In this document: positions 24,506 to 34,185 of the stretch, one piece after another
How positions within the stretch are numbered: position 1 is the first letter of the stretch
Layout of the letters: every line of letters starts with the position of its first letter
From: Treponema sp.
Lineage (GTDB): Bacteria; Spirochaetota; Spirochaetia; Treponematales; Treponemataceae
Assembly (NCBI GenBank): GCA_024695475.1
Contig: JAILIC010000087.1
Coordinates: forward strand, 1-64,000
DNA length: 64,000 nt
Direction of reading: 5' to 3'
The notes under the pieces: model-generated
What the model saw: the letters and a program-made list of their open reading frames with translations, nothing else
Databases searched by the model: none
What the model was told of the DNA's origin: nothing
Program-made: the position numbers and the translations under genes

Positions 24506-25081
24506 TTATTTTGTTGTGGGAATAAAAATATGGGCTGCTTCTACAGTAGTGGTATCAGTATTAAAAGTGTTTATTATCACCCAATCGTCTTTTTTTATGT
24601 CTGTGATTAATGCCTCATCCGGTCGTCTATTGTTAAACGATCTCATATTAGAACGGTCGATTGTCCCTGCATCTGGTTGTTCTGGGGCAGGTCCATTATC
24701 TTTAAATATATGAGTTACAGGATTTACGTGAATATTGATTTCATTGCCATCGGCATTTTTTACTGAGATGATTCCTTTATCAGTGTTTACCGAAGAAACC
24801 GTACCCATAATCGGTTTTTTATCTGGATTATTACCCATAAATCCCATAGGTCTCATGCCCATACCAAAATGCGGGCCAGGTCTATCATTCATTGGTCCTG
24901 TTTGATCATGAAAACGTGAATCACAATCTTCACCTCGATAGGCATATCTTCCTGGCATATCCATGGTAAAATGAGGTCTGTTGTCATTGTGTGTCTCGTA
25001 TCGATCTGCTGGATGTGCAAATACTGGTACGCACGCAAGTGTTGCTGCTGTTAGGGTAACAATAAAAGTTTTTTTCAACAT
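24506..25081 (-). CDS. Met/His-rich exported protein
   Basis: A 191-residue protein with a signal peptide cut after VFA. The mature N-terminal third is rich in H, M, D, G and P (HFGMGMRPMGFMGN). Residues ~85-190 form a small β-rich domain (IMGTVSSVNTDKGIISVKN, DDWVIIN) like DUF5666-type proteins. The composition suggests binding of a soft metal in the periplasm, but this is inference. It is divergent from another Met/His-rich exported protein and its two-component system. GGAGGA before ATG is strong. Confidence 0.65.
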   Translation of the reverse strand: MLKKTFIVTLTAATLACVPVFAHPADRYETHNDNRPHFTMDMPGRYAYRGEDCDSRFHDQTGPMNDRPGPHFGMGMRPMGFMGNNPDKKPIMGTVSSVNTDKGIISVKNADGNEINIHVNPVTHIFKDNGPAPEQPDAGTIDRSNMRSFNNRRPDEALITDIKKDDWVIINTFNTDTTTVEAAHIFIPTTK

Positions 25082-25259
25082 AGTATTCCTCCAAAAAAGT
25101 TGTGTTGTCTCAAAACAGGAATTGTCATTCCTTATGCTCTTACTATAGCGTACTTATTGTGTGCAATCATGAAAGACGGATTGGAGAAAGATGAGAAAAC
25201 TTTAATCTTTATCCCTGGCAAAGGACAAAGAGTAAAAAATACCCTATACTTAGTATTGT

Positions 25260-25721
25260 ATGAAATGGAATAGATTAGTCCTATTTTGCCTGATAGTCTG
25301 GTGTATTTGCCATGTTGTAACAGCACAGATGTCTCATCATGCCAATGGAGAATCCATGCCCTATCATGGAATGCGTATGTTAAGGACTGCTGAAGCATTT
25401 TATATAACAAGCGTCACTACTACTGTGCCAGAGGATGGTGTATTGCAATTTGATATTGAGTTTAATGTACCGTGCAATCCTCGCAGTATTGATATATCTG
25501 CTTTTACTGTTGACGGAAAAAGCCTTCCTCCTGATACCACCTTTAAGTTTAACAAAGCCGGTACCATATTGCGGTTTGCAATTCCTTATACTGCTGGCAA
25601 AACGACTCAATTGACATTGGATGTACCACAAATACAGAGTTTTAATGGTAGAATTTTATATCGTCGCCATTTTTCTAATTTGATGTGTTCACATATGCAT
25701 CAATTCCTATTGGAGAAATAA
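25260..25721 (+). CDS. exported protein with Met/His-rich N-terminus
   Basis: A 153-residue protein: signal peptide ending VVTAQ, then MSHHANGESMPYHGMRM, then a β-sandwich-like domain. I do not recognise the family. The stop lies two bases before the response regulator start, so the three genes form one operon and the protein may supply or bind the signal for the kinase. TATACT at 25245-25250 ends nine bases before ATG, with AGGACA 17 bases further upstream and no ribosome binding site. Confidence 0.6.
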   Translation: MKWNRLVLFCLIVWCICHVVTAQMSHHANGESMPYHGMRMLRTAEAFYITSVTTTVPEDGVLQFDIEFNVPCNPRSIDISAFTVDGKSLPPDTTFKFNKAGTILRFAIPYTAGKTTQLTLDVPQIQSFNGRILYRRHFSNLMCSHMHQFLLEK

Positions 25722-25723
25722 CT

Positions 25724-26404
25724 GTGAAAAAAATACTCATAGTAGAAGATGATACAGGTATTGCTGAATTTGTCCGCCTGGAACTGGAACATGAAGGTTT
25801 TGCCGTTGCTGTTGCTGATAGTGGTAGAAAAGCTCTTGAAGCATTTAGTGCATTTGGACCTGATATTATCTTATTGGATATTATGCTACCGGAGCTCAGC
25901 GGTGTCGAAGTACTTCGTCGTATCCGTAAGACATCGCAAGTACCAGTCATCTTGGTTACTGCCCGTGGTGAAATGTATGATAAAGTAAATGGACTTGATG
26001 CTGGTGCAGATGATTATTTGGTAAAGCCTTTTGAAATAGAAGAATTGCTTGCCCGTATGCGTGCAGTACTCCGCCGTTCGGTAGCAGGACGTACAGTTTC
26101 TTCTGTATTATCCGTGAAACAACTTGAACTGCATATTGACAGTATGGAAGCATCAATACAGGGTGAAAAAATTAATCTATCCAAAACAGAATTTCTATTA
26201 CTCAAAACTTTGTTGGAACATAAAAATACTGTATTATCGCGAGACCAGATTATCACTGCTGTGTGGGGTAAAGATCATTATCTGGAAGAAAATACCGTTG
26301 ATGTATATATTCGCTACCTGCGGTCAAAAATAGATGAGCACTCTAGCGATGAGTATATCCAGACGGTACGAGGATCTGGATATATGATAAAAGATGAGCC
26401 TTAA
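25724..26404 (+). CDS. OmpR-family response regulator
   Basis: A 226-residue regulator with a receiver domain (KKILIVEDD, phospho-site D52 in LLDIMLPE, conserved Lys in YLVKPFE) and a C-terminal winged helix (KTEFLLLKTLLEH, VWGKDHYLEENTVDVYIRYL). I chose GTG 25724, with GGAG eight bases upstream, because it starts directly at the receiver fold; an earlier in-frame GTG at 25685 overlaps the previous gene. It works with the histidine kinase that follows. Confidence 0.9.
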   Translation: MKKILIVEDDTGIAEFVRLELEHEGFAVAVADSGRKALEAFSAFGPDIILLDIMLPELSGVEVLRRIRKTSQVPVILVTARGEMYDKVNGLDAGADDYLVKPFEIEELLARMRAVLRRSVAGRTVSSVLSVKQLELHIDSMEASIQGEKINLSKTEFLLLKTLLEHKNTVLSRDQIITAVWGKDHYLEENTVDVYIRYLRSKIDEHSSDEYIQTVRGSGYMIKDEP

Positions 26405-26458
26405 TCAGTGTGCTCTGGCATTAAGTATCTTGGGATTGTCCCGCTCGTACAAATAAAG

Positions 26459-27904
26459 ATGATTTTTGAAAAAAAGAAGCCGTCGATAGCACGGCAGTTA
26501 GCAGTTAGATTTTCTCTGGTATTGTCTGTTGTTATTCTTGCGGTTGCTTTATTATTAACGCTGCTGCTACGGTATAATGTTCGATTGCGGCAAAATAATG
26601 AGTTGGTTTATTCCATGGAGCATCTTGCTGATATTGAACAAAGAATCCATGATTTTAGAATGAACCTACCACCTGCTGTAGATCAAATAAAAACGCCGGA
26701 AGGTGTAAGAAGACTTCCTCCAAGGCTGGGATCGGATTTGCCGTATTATATTACCTTTACCATTTTTAATGATACAACGCATACTGTCTATGAAACAAAT
26801 GATCCATTTTTGCCATTATTGCCAGTATCATATGGACACCCCAAACGGTATACACGTAAAAATTATTATATCGACGGGGACTTAAATATTTTGTATTGTT
26901 CTGATGTGTTTAAATCTAGTAAGGAAGAGCCTTTTGTTGTACAAGTAGCCCTTACTATGGATCGCGATACTGCAGAGCAGTTGTTGGAGCGTGCTGTTCC
27001 GGTTTTTCTTGTTATATTGTTACCTTTACTGTTCATATCTTATGTTGCCGCATATTCTATTAGCAAAAGTACAATGATACCTGTGCGTAATATGACCATT
27101 GCAGCTCGACATATAGGTAGTGAAAATCTTGATCGAAGATTGCCGACGACTGGTCGTGGTGACGAACTAGATGAACTTGCCCAAACGTTTAATGATTTAT
27201 TTACCCGGTTAAAAACTGATTTTGATCGAGAACGGCAATTCACCTCAGATGTATCACATGAGTTACGTACGCCACTTGCTGTTATTTTAGGACATGCAAA
27301 TCTTATCAGAAGATGGGGAAAGGACGATCCTGTACAATTGCAAAAGTCTCTGGATATGCTTATTTCCGAAGTTCATACCATGGAGTCTATCGTTGAAAAT
27401 CTATTGCAGCTTTCACGACTTGAAAATGGAAAGTGGAATAGTGTGATACAAGAAGTTTCTGTACAGGAATTGTGTTATCGTTTACGGGATGATACTTTAG
27501 CCTGGGCTCCTGATGTACAGTTTGATGTGGTAATGGATGATGACTTTAGAATCTATACGGATCAAGAGCTGTTGTACCAGGCATGTACTATTATAGTATC
27601 AAATAGTATCAAGTTTGGTGGTAAGAGTGTCTGTATAAAAGTACATATACAGCAGGTAGCAATGTCTGCGGATAAGGATGGACTGGAATTTCGCTTTATG
27701 GACTCAGGACCTGGCATTACACCTGATGTGTTGCCACATATTTTTGAACGTTTTTATAGGGGGGACTCAGCTCATAATAGGTCAGCGGGCGGTTCAGGTT
27801 TGGGACTTGCTATTGTAAAAAGTATTTGCATGGTTCTTGGAGGTACAGTAAGGGCTGAGAGTAATGAAACTGGGGCTGTTTTTGTGTTAACGCTCCCTAT
27901 ATAG
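26459..27904 (+). CDS. membrane sensor histidine kinase
   Basis: A 481-residue kinase: helix at ~20-40, a periplasmic sensor of ~130 residues, a second helix at ~180-200, HAMP (RNMTIAARHIGSENLDRRLP), H-box SDVSHELRTPL with H267, N-box SNSIKFG, and ATP motifs DSGPGITP and GSGLGLAIVKS. The layout resembles CusS-type kinases. With Met/His-rich exported proteins on both sides, a periplasmic metal signal is possible. ATG 26459 is preferred; an in-frame GTG at 26408 would add 17 residues. Confidence 0.88.
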   Translation: MIFEKKKPSIARQLAVRFSLVLSVVILAVALLLTLLLRYNVRLRQNNELVYSMEHLADIEQRIHDFRMNLPPAVDQIKTPEGVRRLPPRLGSDLPYYITFTIFNDTTHTVYETNDPFLPLLPVSYGHPKRYTRKNYYIDGDLNILYCSDVFKSSKEEPFVVQVALTMDRDTAEQLLERAVPVFLVILLPLLFISYVAAYSISKSTMIPVRNMTIAARHIGSENLDRRLPTTGRGDELDELAQTFNDLFTRLKTDFDRERQFTSDVSHELRTPLAVILGHANLIRRWGKDDPVQLQKSLDMLISEVHTMESIVENLLQLSRLENGKWNSVIQEVSVQELCYRLRDDTLAWAPDVQFDVVMDDDFRIYTDQELLYQACTIIVSNSIKFGGKSVCIKVHIQQVAMSADKDGLEFRFMDSGPGITPDVLPHIFERFYRGDSAHNRSAGGSGLGLAIVKSICMVLGGTVRAESNETGAVFVLTLPI

Positions 27905-27905
27905 A

Positions 27906-27934
27906 TTGCAAAAATATACAGTTTTGCCTATACT
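27906..27934 (+). promoter_or_regulatory. promoter of metY (leaderless type)
   Basis: TTGCAA (27906-27911), 17 bases, TATACT (27929-27934), six bases, ATG at 27941. There is no Shine-Dalgarno sequence. Confidence 0.7.
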
Positions 27935-27940
27935 TTCGGT

Positions 27941-29218
27941 ATGAAAATCGAAACAAAATGTTTGCATTCTGGATATGAGCCAAAAAATGGCGAGCCTCGT
28001 GTTGTACCTATCGTACAAAGTACAACGTATAAGTTTGATTCTTGTGAGCATGTAGCACAGCTTTTTGATAAGCCAACAGAGTTTATGTATTCTCGTTTTG
28101 CAAATCCAACTTGTGATGCAGTTGAAAAGAAGATTGCTGATTTGGAAGGTGGGGTTGGATGTATGCTGACAAGCAGCGGACAGGCGGCTTCTTTGTTGTC
28201 CATTTTAAACGTCTGTTCTGCCGGCGATAGCTTTATAGCTAGCTCTTCGATTTATGGTGGAACCATCAATCTGTTTGGCTTTACTTTGAAAAAACTGGGT
28301 ATTGAGTGTATCTGGGTTGATGTAGATGCTGATTATGATACAATTATGAAAGCGTTTAAACCAAATACAAAGGCTGTGTTTGGAGAAACCTTGGCTAATC
28401 CTGCGCTGACTGTTTTTGATTTTGAAACATGGGCAAAAGCTGCTCATGCTCATCATGTACCACTTATTATTGATAATACATTTGCAACTCCCTATTTATG
28501 TCGTCCGTTTGAGTGGGGCGCAGATATTGTTGTTCATTCAACAACAAAGTATATGGATGGTCATGCCGTACAAGGTGGTGGAGCAATTGTTGATAGTGGT
28601 AAATTTGATTGGGTCGCTGCACATAAGGCAACGGGACATTTTGCAGATTTTGTAGAACCTGATGAGAGTTATCATGGTCTGATATATACAAAGGAATTTG
28701 GAAGCGCTGCCTATATCATAAAAGCTCGTACGCAACTTATGAGAGATTTTGGTTGTTATCCGTCTGCACATTCTGCTTTTTTACTAAATCTTGGTCTTGA
28801 AACACTTCCTGTACGTATGAAGCAGTATTGTGAAAATGCTTTGACTGTTGCAAAACATTTTAAAGCAAGTGATAAGATTGCTTCTGTTACCTACCCAGGC
28901 TTACCAGATGATAAGTACTATGAGCGTGCTAAAAAGTATTTGCCATTAGGGTGTTGTGGTGTTATTACCATCAGTATAAAAGGTGGACGTAGTGCTGCGG
29001 TACGCTTTATGGATGCCTTGCATCTTGCCAGTGATGAAGTTCATGTTGCTGATATTAGAACGTGTGTTCTTCATCCGGCTTCTTCAACACATCGTCAGCT
29101 TACTGATGAACAGTTGGTTGCTGCTGGTATTGATGGTGGTATGGTACGGTTTAGTTGTGGCCTAGAAAATGTTACAGATATTATAGAAGATATTGATAAG
29201 GGGCTTGCTGCCATATAA
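27941..29218 (+). CDS. metY: O-acetylhomoserine sulfhydrylase
   Basis: A 425-residue PLP enzyme of the Cys/Met metabolism family, making homocysteine from O-acetylhomoserine and sulfide. The length, YSRFANPT and VHSTTKYMDGH (PLP Lys) match the MetY branch rather than MetB/MetC, which are shorter. The C-terminal LHPASSTHRQL and VRFSCGLEN are family motifs. The ATP-grasp gene follows by 15 bases. Confidence 0.9.
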   Translation: MKIETKCLHSGYEPKNGEPRVVPIVQSTTYKFDSCEHVAQLFDKPTEFMYSRFANPTCDAVEKKIADLEGGVGCMLTSSGQAASLLSILNVCSAGDSFIASSSIYGGTINLFGFTLKKLGIECIWVDVDADYDTIMKAFKPNTKAVFGETLANPALTVFDFETWAKAAHAHHVPLIIDNTFATPYLCRPFEWGADIVVHSTTKYMDGHAVQGGGAIVDSGKFDWVAAHKATGHFADFVEPDESYHGLIYTKEFGSAAYIIKARTQLMRDFGCYPSAHSAFLLNLGLETLPVRMKQYCENALTVAKHFKASDKIASVTYPGLPDDKYYERAKKYLPLGCCGVITISIKGGRSAAVRFMDALHLASDEVHVADIRTCVLHPASSTHRQLTDEQLVAAGIDGGMVRFSCGLENVTDIIEDIDKGLAAI

Positions 29219-29233
29219 TATATACACTCGTGT

Positions 29234-30586
29234 ATGAATATTGCTTTTTATAGTACAAACTCCAATTATTTCAATGGCAACACGGTATCTTTATCAGTGT
29301 TGCCATCTTATCAAACACAATGGGAAACACTCGTATCCCTCTATCCTGATGCACATTTTTTTGTGATTACACAATTGCCTGGTATGTTTTTACTTGATAT
29401 TACTGGATGTCACTGTACCATGCAAACCTCTGCTGTTAGTTACTATATTACCAAAAGTGATAGCGCAGATGCTATCGCTGATGAAATTGCAGCTTTAAAA
29501 CCTGATATGGCAATAGCGGCAACTTTTTGGACTGCGCCTTTTGATTGGGCACCTCTCAAGGATTGTATGATAGGTGCGCTATTGCGACAAAAAGGTATTA
29601 CGGTATTGTGTCATGATGTTGAAAGTGCAGCCATTTGCTTTGATAAATATCGTACCCACCAGGTATTGGAAGCTATAGGTTGCAGGATGCCTAAAGCCGT
29701 ATATGTACACCATGAGTTATTTTGGTGTGAACGTGGTAAGCATGAAGTTCGCCATAATGTGTATAAGGAATATATTTTAGGCAAAATAAAACAACTGCAT
29801 TATCCTGTTATCATAAAAGAAACTGTTGGATTGAGTTCCTATCGTATGGAAGTGGTGACTACGTATAAACAGGCGTATGCCTATTTATCGTCTGGCAAAA
29901 ATACGAGTGATCACATTGTCGAGGAGTATATTGCAGGGGAGCAGTTTGGTGTTGAAATTCATGGCACGCCAGGAAGATATACGGTGCTTCCACCTTTTCT
30001 TTTTTCGGTAAATAAGTATGGAATTACCAGTCCCAAGCAGAGTGTTAAGATTGGACCGATACATGCTGAGCGATATCATATTCACGAGTTAAATCGTATG
30101 CTTATTATGGTTGCTGAAAAACTACAGTTTTCGGGTATTGCCCAAGTTGATTTAGTGTTTAGTAATGGTTCATGGTATATTATTGAAATAAATCCTCGAT
30201 TATCGGGTATGACTCAGACGTATGCCTGTGCAGCAGACACTTCTATCCATGCGCTTTTGTTGTCGGCGGCAGGTGTTGACAGTCCTGGTACAAGAGCTAC
30301 AAAGAATTTTCGTTTTGTTTGCAATTTCAAAATGCCAATTGTAACTGAAGAACAAATGCGACAATTGTTTGATTTATCATGTATTCTTTATGTGAGTCAG
30401 ATACATAATAGTGCAGCAAAACAGGAACGCGAAAAAGGTTATTGCGAAATAATATTTGGTGCGCGTGCTACTGCTAAGGAATTATTAGTGGATTTACAGA
30501 CTATTGCTGATACCTTTCCCGCATTGATCGAACCTGTTTTTTTTGAAAATGCCTCACATATGATTGATACCATTGCTGACTTGTAA
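29234..30586 (+). CDS. ATP-grasp carboxylate-amine ligase, unknown substrate
   Basis: A 450-residue ATP-grasp protein. The N-terminal ~130 residues form the pre-ATP domain; the core has YPVIIKETVGLSSYR, HIVEEYIAGEQFGVEIHG and WYIIEINPRLSG with the metal ligands E and N. Such enzymes join a carboxylate to an amine through an acyl phosphate. The family (D-Ala-D-Ala ligase/carbamoyl-phosphate-like) does not reveal substrates. Its place right behind metY suggests a sulfur amino acid or homocysteine-derived substrate, which is inference. No ribosome binding site; TACACT at 29223-29228 ends five bases before ATG. Confidence 0.75.
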   Translation: MNIAFYSTNSNYFNGNTVSLSVLPSYQTQWETLVSLYPDAHFFVITQLPGMFLLDITGCHCTMQTSAVSYYITKSDSADAIADEIAALKPDMAIAATFWTAPFDWAPLKDCMIGALLRQKGITVLCHDVESAAICFDKYRTHQVLEAIGCRMPKAVYVHHELFWCERGKHEVRHNVYKEYILGKIKQLHYPVIIKETVGLSSYRMEVVTTYKQAYAYLSSGKNTSDHIVEEYIAGEQFGVEIHGTPGRYTVLPPFLFSVNKYGITSPKQSVKIGPIHAERYHIHELNRMLIMVAEKLQFSGIAQVDLVFSNGSWYIIEINPRLSGMTQTYACAADTSIHALLLSAAGVDSPGTRATKNFRFVCNFKMPIVTEEQMRQLFDLSCILYVSQIHNSAAKQEREKGYCEIIFGARATAKELLVDLQTIADTFPALIEPVFFENASHMIDTIADL

Positions 30587-30604
30587 AATCTAGGGGGTAC
30601 ATAC

Positions 30605-30667
30605 TTGACAATTTTTGCCAGTGTGTTATCTTATATAAAAGAACTGACATTTTGACAAGTTTTGTCA
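30605..30667 (+). promoter_or_regulatory. fab operon promoter with TGACA inverted repeat
   Basis: TTGACA (30605-30610), 16 bases, TATCTT (30627-30632). Downstream, TGACAA-GTT-TTGTCA (30653-30667) is a perfect inverted repeat, with another TGACA just before it. It could be an operator for fatty-acid control; the regulator is not in the window. Confidence 0.5.
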
Positions 30668-30698
30668 TTTATGTGATTGTACAGTAAAGAGGTTACAC

Positions 30699-31655
30699 AT
30701 GGCAAATAAATATGCTTTTTTGTTTCCGGGTCAGGGTGCTCAAGCTCCTGGCATGATGAAAGATGTTTGTGATACTTATGCAGAAGCACGAAAGGTTATA
30801 GATGCTGTTTCTGATATCACAGGACAGAATATTCCGGCATTATTGTGGGAAACTGAAAAGGATGTATTAAGTAGAAGTGATAATAGTCAGTTGGCTATTA
30901 CTGCGGCTTCTTTGGCTGTTGTTGCAGCATTAAAAACCAAAGGAATTGAACCTTCTGCTGTTATGGGATTTTCTTTGGGTGAGTTTCCGGCTTTGCATTT
31001 AGCAGGCGTACTTTCTTTTGAAGATGTAATAAAAGTTGTACAGAAGCGTGGACAGATTATGCAGGCGGTCTGTGAGGATATAGCAAGAGAAAATGAAGGA
31101 CATGCCCCTGGTATGGCAGCAGTTATTGGGTTGTCACCAGAAAAAGTGGTAGAGATTGCTAAGAGTTGTACCGGTGCTTACGCAGCTAATATGAATAGTG
31201 TACGTCAGACTGTTATTTCTGCAACCGCTGCTGGTTTAGATGAAGCGGAAGCAAAATGTAAGGAAGCTGGAGCCCGTCGTTTTGTACGTCTTGCAGTTGC
31301 GGGGCCATTCCATAGTCCTTTGATGCAAAAAGCTGCTGATGGTTTTGAAAAAGCTATAGCAGATGTAGTATTTAATGATCCTGCTATTTCCTTGTTTAGC
31401 AATGTTACAGGTAAACAGGTTACTACAGGAGCAGAAGCAAAGGCTTCCGCAGTCCTGCATTTAACTCATCCTGTTTTGTGGACAGATGAAGAAGCTGTTT
31501 TGGGAACCCTAATAACTAATGATACCGCTAGTGACTGGAGAGTACTTGAACCTGGTCCAGGAAAGGTATTAAGTGGTTTGTGGCGTGATTGTGAGTTTGG
31601 CGAAAAGTGGGTAGCTACTCCAGTCAATACTGCTGATGGCATTGCATCGCTGTAA
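30699..31655 (+). CDS. fabD: malonyl-CoA:ACP transacylase
   Basis: A 318-residue enzyme that loads malonyl onto ACP. FPGQGAQAPGM near the start, the nucleophile loop GFSLGEFPAL (Ser; the usual His next to it is Phe), and AGPFHSPLM with the catalytic His are present. First gene of fabD-fabG-fabF-fabZ, with AGAGG upstream of ATG. Confidence 0.93.
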   Translation: MANKYAFLFPGQGAQAPGMMKDVCDTYAEARKVIDAVSDITGQNIPALLWETEKDVLSRSDNSQLAITAASLAVVAALKTKGIEPSAVMGFSLGEFPALHLAGVLSFEDVIKVVQKRGQIMQAVCEDIARENEGHAPGMAAVIGLSPEKVVEIAKSCTGAYAANMNSVRQTVISATAAGLDEAEAKCKEAGARRFVRLAVAGPFHSPLMQKAADGFEKAIADVVFNDPAISLFSNVTGKQVTTGAEAKASAVLHLTHPVLWTDEEAVLGTLITNDTASDWRVLEPGPGKVLSGLWRDCEFGEKWVATPVNTADGIASL

Positions 31656-31678
31656 TAGAATATACGAGGTACATTGAT

Positions 31679-32425
31679 ATGAATATGTTAAAAGATAAAA
31701 AGGCTCTGGTAACAGGTTCTAGCCGCGGTATTGGTCGTGGTATTGTTGAAACATTTTTGTCAGAGGGTGCTGAAGTATGGGGAATGTGTACACACCCATC
31801 CGCTGCAAAAGCAGAACTTGAAGCTTTAGCTGCAGCTCATGGTACCGCATTTCATGAAATTTGTGCTGATGTTGGTAATGCTGAAGCATTGGCTCCGGTG
31901 GTAAAAGCTGCTCTTGCTGAGGCAGGCGGTTTTGATATTTTGGTAAATAATGCAGGTATTACAAAAGACGGCCTATCTTTCCGCATGAAGATGGAAGATT
32001 GGCAAAATGTCATTAACATAAACTTGACCGGAGCATTTGTTATTACCCAGATAGTTTCCAATGATATGATTCATAAAAAACATGGTTCTATTATTAATAT
32101 GGCAAGTATTTCTGGTGTTCATGGTGAAGGTGGTCAGGTAAACTACTCTGCAAGTAAAGCAGGTCTTATTGGATATTCAAAAGCACTTGCTAAAGAAGTT
32201 GGTAGCCGAGGTGTAAGAGTTAATGCAGTTGCACCAGGCTTTATTGATACTGATATGACCCGTGCCGTAGCACAGGAAATCAGAGATGGTTGGGTAAAGG
32301 CTATACCTTTGCGCCGTGCTGGTCAGGTTCAGGATGTTGCAAATACTGTTTTATTTCTTGCAAGTGATTTGTCAACCTATATTACAGGCCAGGTACTTGG
32401 CGTAGATGGCGGTCTTGGCGCATAA
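31679..32425 (+). CDS. fabG: 3-oxoacyl-ACP reductase
   Basis: A 248-residue short-chain dehydrogenase that reduces 3-oxoacyl-ACP with NADPH. TGSSRGIGRG is the cofactor site, NNAGITKDG and the catalytic YSASK (Tyr and Lys) are present, and VAPGFIDTDMT is typical of FabG. It is 24 bases after fabD. Confidence 0.94.
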   Translation: MNMLKDKKALVTGSSRGIGRGIVETFLSEGAEVWGMCTHPSAAKAELEALAAAHGTAFHEICADVGNAEALAPVVKAALAEAGGFDILVNNAGITKDGLSFRMKMEDWQNVININLTGAFVITQIVSNDMIHKKHGSIINMASISGVHGEGGQVNYSASKAGLIGYSKALAKEVGSRGVRVNAVAPGFIDTDMTRAVAQEIRDGWVKAIPLRRAGQVQDVANTVLFLASDLSTYITGQVLGVDGGLGA

Positions 32426-32448
32426 CGGAACTAAAGGAGTAAACTATA

Positions 32449-33708
32449 ATGGATAAAAGAAGAGTTGTTATTACAGGTATGGGAGCTATCACTCCTCTCG
32501 GCAACACTGTTGAAGAAACTTGGGCTGCTGCAAAAGCCGGTAAAAGTGGTATTACACTTATCGACCGCTTTGATACAACAAACTTTGCAGTAAAATATGG
32601 TGCACAGGTTAAAGACTTCCAAGTTGATAAGTATATGGATCCAAAAGCAGCTCGTAAGATGGCTTTGTTTACAAAATATGCAGTTGCAGCTACAAAAATG
32701 GCTTTGGAAGATGCCAACTTGCTTGGTAATACCGAAGTTCTTGAAGATACTGCATTGATGTTAGGTGTTGGTATCGGTGGATTTGAAGTAACAGAAGACA
32801 GTTGTATTAAATACTATAATTCTGAGTATAAACGTATGCCTCCGATGACCATCCCTGAGTTGATTCCTAACGAGGCTGCAGGAAACATCTGTATGGAATT
32901 TGGTATTCATGGTCAGGCTCATACACAGTCAACAGCCTGTGCTTCAAGTACAGATGCTCTTGGCGATGCAATGGATATGATCCGCTGCGGACGTGCGGAT
33001 GTAGTTATCAGTGGTGGTGCTGAAAGTACCATGAACGGATATGCTGTCCTTGGTTTTGAAATGTTACAAGCTCTTTCAACAGGTTGGGCTGACAATCCTC
33101 AAAAAGCAAGCCGTCCATTTGATAAAAAGCGTGATGGCTTTGTTATGGGTGAAGGTGCTGGTATTTTAGTGTTGGAAGAGTTAGAACATGCAAAAGCACG
33201 TGGTGCTCATATTTATGCTGAATTGGCAGGTTATGGTGGCTCAAGTGATGGATACCATCTGACTGCACCTAATCCAGACGGTATTATTGGCGCAAAAGCA
33301 ATGACCCGTGCTATGAAAGATGCAGGTATTACTCCTGCTGATGTACAATACTACAATGCACATGGTACATCTACACATCTCAATGATAGTGGTGAAACAC
33401 AAATGCTCAAGATTGCCTTTGGTGAAGAACAGGCTCATAAGTTGCACATTTCTTCAACAAAGAGTATGACAGGACACTGTCTTGGTGCTACAGGTGGTAT
33501 TGAAGCTATCATGTGTGTTAAAGCTATCAATGACAGCTTTATTCCTCCTACAATCAATCTTGATGAACCTGATATTGAAGGTGGTTGTGACTTGGATTAT
33601 ACTCCAAATGTAGGTGTTGCTTGTAACGTAGATTGCGCTATGAGTGCAACTTTTGGTTTTGGTGGCCATAACGGTATTATCGTTATCAAGAAGTATAAGG
33701 AGGCGTAA
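32449..33708 (+). CDS. fabF: 3-oxoacyl-ACP synthase II
   Basis: A 419-residue condensing enzyme. The active-site Cys is in STACASSTDA; the two His are in NAHGTSTHLND and STKSMTGHCLGA. It elongates acyl-ACP with malonyl-ACP. AAGGAG upstream of ATG is strong. There is no fabH or acpP in this cluster, so initiation genes are elsewhere. Confidence 0.94.
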   Translation: MDKRRVVITGMGAITPLGNTVEETWAAAKAGKSGITLIDRFDTTNFAVKYGAQVKDFQVDKYMDPKAARKMALFTKYAVAATKMALEDANLLGNTEVLEDTALMLGVGIGGFEVTEDSCIKYYNSEYKRMPPMTIPELIPNEAAGNICMEFGIHGQAHTQSTACASSTDALGDAMDMIRCGRADVVISGGAESTMNGYAVLGFEMLQALSTGWADNPQKASRPFDKKRDGFVMGEGAGILVLEELEHAKARGAHIYAELAGYGGSSDGYHLTAPNPDGIIGAKAMTRAMKDAGITPADVQYYNAHGTSTHLNDSGETQMLKIAFGEEQAHKLHISSTKSMTGHCLGATGGIEAIMCVKAINDSFIPPTINLDEPDIEGGCDLDYTPNVGVACNVDCAMSATFGFGGHNGIIVIKKYKEA

Positions 33709-33712
33709 CCAC

Positions 33713-34153
33713 ATGGCTGTTACGACTGATATCGAATCTTTGCTCCCTCATCGTAGTCCATTTTTGTTTGTAGACGAAATTGTCAGTTGCGATGAAAAGG
33801 GAAGTATTTGTACCCGTACCTTTACTGAAAATGATTTTTTCTTTAAGGGGCATTTTCCTCAGTACCCAGTAGTACCAGGGGTAATCCTTATTGAAACGAT
33901 GGCTCAGGGTGGTGGTGCTGCATTGAGCTATCAAAAAACATTTAAGGAAGGCAGTTTATTCTTCCTTGCAACTGTTGATAAGGTAAAATTCCGCCATCAG
34001 GTACGTCCTGGTGATACGGTCCGTATGGAAGTAACTAACCTGCGCGTTAGTCCAAGCATGGTAAAACAGGCTGGTAAGGCATATGTAGGCGAAACACTTT
34101 GTGCAGAGGCTGAATGGATGTGCCTTGTTGGTAATGCAGATAACGTAAAATAA
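33713..34153 (+). CDS. fabZ: 3-hydroxyacyl-ACP dehydratase
   Basis: A 146-residue hot-dog fold dehydratase, the last step before enoyl reduction. LLPHRSPFLFVDEI and GHFPQYPVVPGVILIE with the catalytic His and Glu, DKVKFR and RPGDTV are the family motifs. ATG 33713 is four bases after the fabF stop with AAGGAGG inside the end of fabF. A terminator follows. Confidence 0.94.
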   Translation: MAVTTDIESLLPHRSPFLFVDEIVSCDEKGSICTRTFTENDFFFKGHFPQYPVVPGVILIETMAQGGGAALSYQKTFKEGSLFFLATVDKVKFRHQVRPGDTVRMEVTNLRVSPSMVKQAGKAYVGETLCAEAEWMCLVGNADNVK

Positions 34154-34185
34154 AGAATTTTATAATACGCTATAGACAAACAAAG

